Assembly: GCA_021789355.1 (NCBI GenBank)
Contig: JAJYJR010000012.1
Span: 16,740-26,966 of the forward strand
Length of the DNA stretch: 10,227 nt
Reading direction: 5' to 3'
From: Chloroflexota bacterium
GTDB taxonomy: Bacteria > Chloroflexota > Limnocylindria > Limnocylindrales > CSP1-4
Below are positions 6,121 through 10,227 of the stretch, piece after piece. A model generated the notes under the pieces. It did not search any database, was not told the DNA's origin, and was given only the letters and a program-made list of their open reading frames with translations. Within the stretch, counting starts at the first letter, position 1; every line of letters begins with the position of its first letter. The position numbers and the translations under genes were made by a program.

Positions 6121-7956
6121 TCACGATCTCTCGGCAACGGCGGCCGGCCGTTCGAGAAGCGACGGCATATTGAGAACCAGCTCGTCCCGGTCTAGGAACG
6201 GGAACATGTCCTCAAGCGCGGGAGAGACGATCGTGCCGTCGGGCATGGCGCGCGATTTGATGCGTGGTTCGAACCCCTGCGCAGGATCCAGCTCGACATG
6301 GCAGACAACCGGCCCGTCGACCCGAAGGACCTCGGCGATGGTCTCGTCAAGCGCGGCCGGTTCGACCAGGTGCATGGCCGGGATGCCGTACGCAGCGGCC
6401 ACGGCAGCGTAGTTCGGAAACGACACGCCGTCGTCAGGCCCTGACCCGATGGTGGCGCCGAAGAAGTTCTCCTGGGAACTGCGAATGGAGAGGTATCCGC
6501 CGTTGTCCATGACGAAGAGCTTCACCGGAAGTCGGTGATGACGCACGGTCTGCAGTTCCTGGATGTTCAGCTGCAGGCTTCCGTCACCGGCCAGGCACAC
6601 GACGCGGCGACCTTCCCGGGCCACCGCAGCACCCACGGCCGCAGGCAGGTCGTACCCCATGCTCGCGGAGCCGGAGTTCGAGAACATCCGCTGTCCCCGC
6701 TGCAGCCGAGCCGCCTGGAACGGCATGATGGTGGCCGAGGAATTGCCGCAGACCACAACGTCATCGTTGTCCAGGTGCTCGAACAGCCGCTCGACGAAAT
6801 GGTAGGGATTGATCGGCGGCCGAGTCGTGCGTTGCTCAGGACGTACGGGCGGGTACTTCGTCAGCAGGCCCCTGCACCACGTTAGCCATTCCGCGTGTTG
6901 TTCTCGACTATAGCCTGCCGCGTCGAGCGCCCGCAGAAGCTCGGCAAGGAACGCCCTGGCATCGGCATGAATCGGCATGTCGATCTGGACGAATGGCCGC
7001 CTGAACTCCGCCTCATCCGCGTCCACCACGATCTTGAACGCCGTCGGTGCGAACGCCTGCCAGTTGTAGCCGGTCTGCCTGACAGTGAGCCTCGCTCCCA
7101 CGACGAGCAACAGGTCTGCGTTCTGCACCGTGAAATTGCCGGCGCGAGTCCCGATCGTGCCCTGACGACCACAGAAGTGCGGGTCATCAGTCGCGATGAG
7201 ATCGTGGGTCCAGGCTGTGGTCACAGGGATCCCCAGCCGCTCAACGGTCGATTCGAGCTGCGGGATGGCGTCCGCAAGTCGAACGCCAGTACCAGCCAAC
7301 AACACCGGCCGACGTGCTGCGCACAACTTGCGGGCGACCTGGGCTGCAGCGTGCGACAGGGCCTGAGCTGCGGCGCCGTCGTCGATGACCGGCGCCGCGA
7401 AACCGTCGAGCCGGTCCGGGTCGATCGCCGCCGACTGGACGTCGACTGGCACATCCAGCCACACAGGCCCAGGGCTCCCGTGGGTGGCCTCGTGCCAGGC
7501 GCGTTCGACGCAATACCTGGCCATGCCCGGTTCGTGTATCGAGACCGCGTACTTGGTGATGCTTCGGACCAGGCCGATGATGTCGACTTCCTGGTCGCCC
7601 AACTGCCTCATACCCAGACCAGGGTACGAAGCGGCAATGGTCTCGCGTTTGACCTGGCCCGAGACCACTACCAGGGGGATCGAGTCTGTCCAGGCCCCGA
7701 ACACACCGTTGAGAGCGTTGATCCCCCCTGGGCCAGTGGTCACGCAGGCGAGGCCGGGCACGCCTGTCACTCGAGCGTGGGCCTCGGCCGCCATGGCGGC
7801 AGCCTGCTCGTGATGGCAGCTCACGACGCGTATACGGGACTGAAGGCGCAGCGCGTCGTCCAGGAACATGGCGCCACCGCCCGTGACGAGGAAGACGGCG
7901 CTGATACCGCGATCGGCAAGGAAGTCGAAGATGTAGTCAGCGACTCTCGTGGCCAT
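6121..7956 (-). CDS. Acetolactate synthase-like thiamine diphosphate enzyme
   Basis: 611 residues with the full three-domain architecture of the IlvB/pyruvate oxidase family: N-terminal PYR domain with catalytic Glu50 in CHHEQAAAMAAE, a central Rossmann-like domain (about 195-340; GTGVRL at 222-227 and GRQGTIG at 263-269), and a C-terminal PP domain with the TPP/Mg2+ motif GDGSLQLN (457-464) and MDNGGY (483-488). It ends in an extension, residues 562-596, including SRAMPDGTIVSPALEDM, which recalls TPP enzymes found in O-antigen clusters rather than housekeeping IlvB. Such enzymes decarboxylate pyruvate and transfer the two-carbon unit; YerE of Yersinia pseudotuberculosis puts it on C4 of CDP-4-keto-3,6-dideoxyglucose. 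The E1 and E3-like genes upstream would supply exactly that substrate, so a YerE-like role is a reasonable inference. No small regulatory subunit (ilvN) is nearby, which argues against branched-chain amino acid synthesis. ATG at 7956; purine-rich GGGAAGAGAAGGA lies just upstream. Confidence 0.88.
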   Translation of the reverse strand: MATRVADYIFDFLADRGISAVFLVTGGGAMFLDDALRLQSRIRVVSCHHEQAAAMAAEAHARVTGVPGLACVTTGPGGINALNGVFGAWTDSIPLVVVSGQVKRETIAASYPGLGMRQLGDQEVDIIGLVRSITKYAVSIHEPGMARYCVERAWHEATHGSPGPVWLDVPVDVQSAAIDPDRLDGFAAPVIDDGAAAQALSHAAAQVARKLCAARRPVLLAGTGVRLADAIPQLESTVERLGIPVTTAWTHDLIATDDPHFCGRQGTIGTRAGNFTVQNADLLLVVGARLTVRQTGYNWQAFAPTAFKIVVDADEAEFRRPFVQIDMPIHADARAFLAELLRALDAAGYSREQHAEWLTWCRGLLTKYPPVRPEQRTTRPPINPYHFVERLFEHLDNDDVVVCGNSSATIMPFQAARLQRGQRMFSNSGSASMGYDLPAAVGAAVAREGRRVVCLAGDGSLQLNIQELQTVRHHRLPVKLFVMDNGGYLSIRSSQENFFGATIGSGPDDGVSFPNYAAVAAAYGIPAMHLVEPAALDETIAEVLRVDGPVVCHVELDPAQGFEPRIKSRAMPDGTIVSPALEDMFPFLDRDELVLNMPSLLERPAAVAERS

Positions 7957-7980
7957 GTCCTTCTCTTCCCCGGAGTGCTG

Positions 7981-8874
7981 CTACCTGTCCACAAGCAGTA
8001 GCGACCGGTCCAGCGACGCGAGGTGGGCCGCGTACCAGTCGTAGAGTGCATCGATCGCGCGGTCTATACGCGTGAACCTCAGATCGGGAACTTGCCGTCG
8101 CAGCCTCTCGTTCGTCCCGCAGTACGGGAGACCCATGCCGGGAGCATTGACGACGATCGGCAAATGCTTCCCGCAGCGATCCCTCACCCGCTCGGCGAGG
8201 TCGTACAGATCATCCGTCCAGTCCGGCACGACGTTGTATGCAGTCTCCGCGTGAGGACCGACCAGGAACCGATCGACGATGGGCCCCAGGTCGTCAACGT
8301 AGAGATAGCTGAAGGTGCGATTCTGCCTGAGCGTGATGGGCATCTCGAACAGGCACTTGCAGATGGCGTTCGACACGAACCGGATGGCGTAGTCCTCGTA
8401 CTTGCCGAACACGCCGAAGAGGCGCAGCTCGACCACGTCTGCTGCCCTGGATCGATCTGCCGCATCCAGGAACTGCGCGATCGCGTACTTGGACAGGCCG
8501 TGCTCATCAGACGGAAGGAACGTGCCCAGCTGGTCCTCGGGCACTCGACGAAGAGGCCGGCTGACGTCATAGACGGCGCCCGAGCTCAGGAAGATGAGTC
8601 TGCCGAAATGATGCGCGTTGCGCATGATCCCGAAGAACATCCGCAGATTCGTCCACAGCTGGTGCGATGGGTCAACCGCGTTCCGGTGGCCGGGCCGGAC
8701 CGCGCCGTGGATCACGGCGTCGACCTCGTGCTCGGAGAACCACCGATCCAGCGCCTCCGAGTCGGCCAGATCCAGCTCGGCGTGGGTCGGCGTGAGAACG
8801 TCGTGCTCGTGTGACAGGTACTCGTGGAGGTTGCGGCCGATGAAGCCACTGCCGCCGGTGAGCAGGATCTTCAT
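7981..8874 (-). CDS. Extended SDR, NAD-dependent epimerase/dehydratase-like, with His in place of catalytic Tyr
   Basis: 297-residue extended short-chain dehydrogenase acting on nucleotide sugars. Seen: dinucleotide-binding TGGSGFIG at 6-13, ELDLAD at 33-38, the Ser motif FLSSGAVYD at 95-103, and a conserved-looking block LFGVFGKYEDYAIRF at 152-166 followed by NAICKCLFEMPI (169-180), familiar from SDRs next to TPP enzymes in polysaccharide loci. The catalytic YxxxK should fall at 125-129, but the sequence reads HGLSK: Lys129 is present and Tyr125 is His (codon CAC, bases 8500-8502). ATG at 8874 has GGGAG 9 bases upstream and is 6 bases after the reductase stop. In a yersiniose-like pathway this would be the reductase of the added acetyl branch (the YerF role) or an epimerase; if the His is real, its catalysis must differ or be lost. 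Product assignment as an SDR is firm, reaction is not. Confidence 0.85.
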   Translation of the reverse strand: MKILLTGGSGFIGRNLHEYLSHEHDVLTPTHAELDLADSEALDRWFSEHEVDAVIHGAVRPGHRNAVDPSHQLWTNLRMFFGIMRNAHHFGRLIFLSSGAVYDVSRPLRRVPEDQLGTFLPSDEHGLSKYAIAQFLDAADRSRAADVVELRLFGVFGKYEDYAIRFVSNAICKCLFEMPITLRQNRTFSYLYVDDLGPIVDRFLVGPHAETAYNVVPDWTDDLYDLAERVRDRCGKHLPIVVNAPGMGLPYCGTNERLRRQVPDLRFTRIDRAIDALYDWYAAHLASLDRSLLLVDR

Positions 8875-8880
8875 CGCGGC

Positions 8881-9573
8881 CTACTCCCAGGCATCGGTCC
8901 GGATATCCCCGGCGGAGACGCCTCGGTCGCGCAGCTGCGCTGTCAGCGAGTCGAGCATCGCCGGCGGCCCGCTCAGGTAGAACGTCGGGTCATCGAGCCG
9001 GGCGATCGTGGGCCAGGCCCGGTCGACGGCCAGTCGGCCGTGCGTCACCTCGCAGACGAGGTGGCCGGTCAGCGCCGGCAGGTGCCGGGCGCACGTCCGG
9101 ACGAGGTCGCCGTAAACGAAGAGGTCCGGACTCCGGGCACCGTAGAAGAGGAGCACCCGTCGGGTGTCGTCGGGCTGGAGCGACTGCAGGAACGCGGTGA
9201 AGGCCGTGATGCCCGTCCCACCGGCGAACAGGACCGCGTCGGTGCCCGCATCGACCACGAACTCGCCGTACGGCAGCTTCACCCAGACCTGGCCCCCCGG
9301 TGCAAGCTCCCGCTCCATCCGGCTGGTGAAGGTTCCCTTCACCGCGTAGGTGATGACCAGGCGGTCCCGCACATCCGGCGAGCTCGCGATCGAGAACACG
9401 CGCGACTCCGGCCAGAACCCGCCCGGCTCGTACGGGTCGAGGGCCAGGTGGAGGAACTGCCCGGGGACGAACCGCGGCACGGCCGAGACCGGCTCTAGCT
9501 CGACCGTGTACACGCGCTCGCCGTGGTCGCTCACGCGACGCACCGCGCACGGGATCTTCCGAACGACGGCCAT
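8881..9573 (-). CDS. FNR-type FAD/NAD(P) reductase, E3-like, without ferredoxin domain
   Basis: 230 residues from ATG at 9573. Ferredoxin-NADP reductase fold: FAD-binding RVFSIASSP at 58-66 (family RxYS), phosphate-binding GTFTSRM at 80-86, nicotinamide nucleotide loop FAGGTGITAF at 116-125 (Ala where Pro is usual), FYGARS at 143-148 and the C-terminal SGPPAML at 201-207. It follows the rfbH-like gene by 7 bases, so it is most simply the NAD(P)H reductase partner (E3; AscD/DdhD/RfbI) that feeds electrons to the E1 iron-sulfur cluster during C3 deoxygenation. Known E3 proteins are about 330 residues with a plant-type [2Fe-2S] domain; here that domain is missing at both ends and only Cys9, Cys161 and Cys174 are present, so no cluster motif exists. 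An in-frame extension to 9633 would lie inside the rfbH-like gene and is not needed. Pairing with E1 is inferred from position. Confidence 0.83.
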   Translation of the reverse strand: MAVVRKIPCAVRRVSDHGERVYTVELEPVSAVPRFVPGQFLHLALDPYEPGGFWPESRVFSIASSPDVRDRLVITYAVKGTFTSRMERELAPGGQVWVKLPYGEFVVDAGTDAVLFAGGTGITAFTAFLQSLQPDDTRRVLLFYGARSPDLFVYGDLVRTCARHLPALTGHLVCEVTHGRLAVDRAWPTIARLDDPTFYLSGPPAMLDSLTAQLRDRGVSAGDIRTDAWE

Positions 9574-9580
9574 GCGCGCG

Positions 9581-10227
9581 TCACCGGTCGACCGGGGCCG
9601 CGGTCGGTTCGAACGCGGCCCCGGCCACGGCACGTTCGCCGGCCATGAACCGCCCGAAGGCGTCGATCACGTAGTCCAGGCGGGCGTCGTCGATCCCCGG
9701 GTACACGCCCACGAAGAAGGTTCGGTTCATCACGACGTCGCTGTTCGTCAGCTCGCCGACGACCCGGTGCTCGACGCCGTCGAACGCCGGGTGCCGCAGC
9801 AGGTTGCCGCTGAACAGGTTGCGCGTCTCGATCCGGTTCGCCTCGAGGAACCCGGTCAGCTCGTTCCTGGTGAAGCCGGTGCCCTCGCGCACGGTGATCA
9901 CGAACCCGAACCAGGACGGATCCGTGTGCGGCGGCGCGACAGGCAGGATGAGCCGGTCCGCGAAGGGACGCAGCGCCGCGAGCAGCCGGGCGTGGTTGCG
10001 CCTGCGGGCGGCCACGAAACCGTCGAGCCGCGCCAGCTGGGCGCAGCCAATGGCCGCCTGCAGGTCGGTCGCCTTCAGGTTGTAGCCGAGGTGGCTGTAC
10101 ACGTACTTGTGGTCGTACCCGTACGGCAGGCTGCCGAACTGCTGGCCGAAGCGCTTGCCGCAGGTGTTGTTCTCGCCGCCGGCGCAGTAGCAGTCGCGGC
10201 CCCAGTCCCGGAAGGAGCGGGCGATGC
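9581..10227 (-). CDS. rfbH: CDP-4-keto-6-deoxy-D-glucose 3-dehydrase (E1, RfbH/AscC/DdhC type), N-terminal half beyond window
   Basis: Partial: 214 C-terminal residues; the start lies beyond the right edge. A DegT/AHBA aminotransferase-fold enzyme that uses PMP and a [2Fe-2S] cluster to remove the C3 hydroxyl of CDP-4-keto-6-deoxyglucose, the committed step of 3,6-dideoxyhexose synthesis. Diagnostic residues visible: SFRDWGRDCYC followed by AGGENNTCGKRF at 10131-10216, giving the C-x-C-x7-C part of the E1 cluster motif; then YGYDHKYVYSHLGYNLKATD, PSWFGF, and ETRNLFSGN, all as in E1 proteins and unlike ordinary sugar aminotransferases. The first cluster Cys and the His that replaces the PLP-binding Lys lie upstream, outside the window, so they were not checked. 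The FNR-type reductase starts 7 bases after the stop. CDP-glucose synthesis genes (rfbF, rfbG) would be expected further upstream. Confidence 0.9.
   Translation of the reverse strand, partial: IARSFRDWGRDCYCAGGENNTCGKRFGQQFGSLPYGYDHKYVYSHLGYNLKATDLQAAIGCAQLARLDGFVAARRRNHARLLAALRPFADRLILPVAPPHTDPSWFGFVITVREGTGFTRNELTGFLEANRIETRNLFSGNLLRHPAFDGVEHRVVGELTNSDVVMNRTFFVGVYPGIDDARLDYVIDAFGRFMAGERAVAGAAFEPTAAPVDR

Noticed and set aside
6895..8001. Open frame of 368 codons on the plus strand opposite the TPP-enzyme gene
   Set aside because: No family resemblance and biased composition; the minus-strand frame has a complete TPP enzyme with catalytic Glu and cofactor motif.
8479..8490. Reading the SDR catalytic motif as YAIAQ (Tyr130, Lys replaced by Gln) instead of HGLSK
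   Set aside because: The family pattern is YGxSKY, in which the first Tyr and the Lys form YxxxK. This places His125 and Lys129 in the motif and Tyr130 after it.
9574..9633. Longer N-terminus for the FNR-type reductase (20 extra residues), considered as a possible remnant of a ferredoxin domain
   Set aside because: The extra residues are Pro/Arg-rich with no Cys and overlap the end of the rfbH-like gene; ATG at 9573 is the natural start.
1..10227. Search for CRISPR-like repeats, tRNA genes, insertion sequence ends and attachment sites
   Set aside because: No spaced direct repeats, cloverleaf sequences, transposase-like frames or terminal inverted repeats were seen by eye; the window is almost fully coding.

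Overview
The window is a GC-rich bacterial chromosome segment of the surface-polysaccharide type. GTG is a frequent start codon, genes are packed with overlaps of a few bases, and an actinobacterial-type Tat-exported arylsulfotransferase-family protein is present. A high-GC actinobacterium is the best guess, but this rests on style and gene families only; no rRNA or other taxonomic marker is in the window, and another GC-rich phylum is possible.

Layout. On the plus strand, 1-1481 holds the 3' part of a GtrA-family membrane protein followed by an overlapping GtrB/DPM1-like polyprenyl-phosphate glycosyltransferase. The rest is a minus-strand run read right to left from beyond the right edge: the C-terminal half of an RfbH/AscC-type CDP-4-keto-6-deoxyglucose-3-dehydrase (E1), an FNR-type reductase (E3-like), an extended SDR, an acetolactate-synthase-like thiamine diphosphate (TPP) enzyme, a HAD phosphatase, a NeuB-family synthase with a SAF domain, an FkbM methyltransferase and, after a 46-base gap, a Tat-exported arylsulfotransferase-family protein. 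The two blocks converge at 1482-1516, where a small hairpin lies. Apart from that gap the minus-strand genes are 24 bases apart or less, and three junctions are 1-base or overlapping, so a single transcription unit is likely. No tRNA, rRNA, CRISPR array, insertion sequence or gene-free stretch over 300 bases was seen.

How the genes may work together (inference). E1 plus a reductase would make CDP-4-keto-3,6-dideoxyglucose. A TPP enzyme of this class could add a two-carbon acetyl unit from pyruvate, as YerE does in CDP-yersiniose synthesis, and the SDR could reduce the product. The NeuB-like enzyme, HAD phosphatase and FkbM methyltransferase point to a second or continuing branch towards an ulosonic acid or another modified sugar. 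The combination suggests an unusual branched or higher-carbon deoxysugar for a surface glycan. The main oddities are an SDR whose catalytic Tyr is a His, an E3-like reductase without its ferredoxin domain, a 9-base G run inside the methyltransferase gene, and a fall in GC content towards the neuB-like gene.
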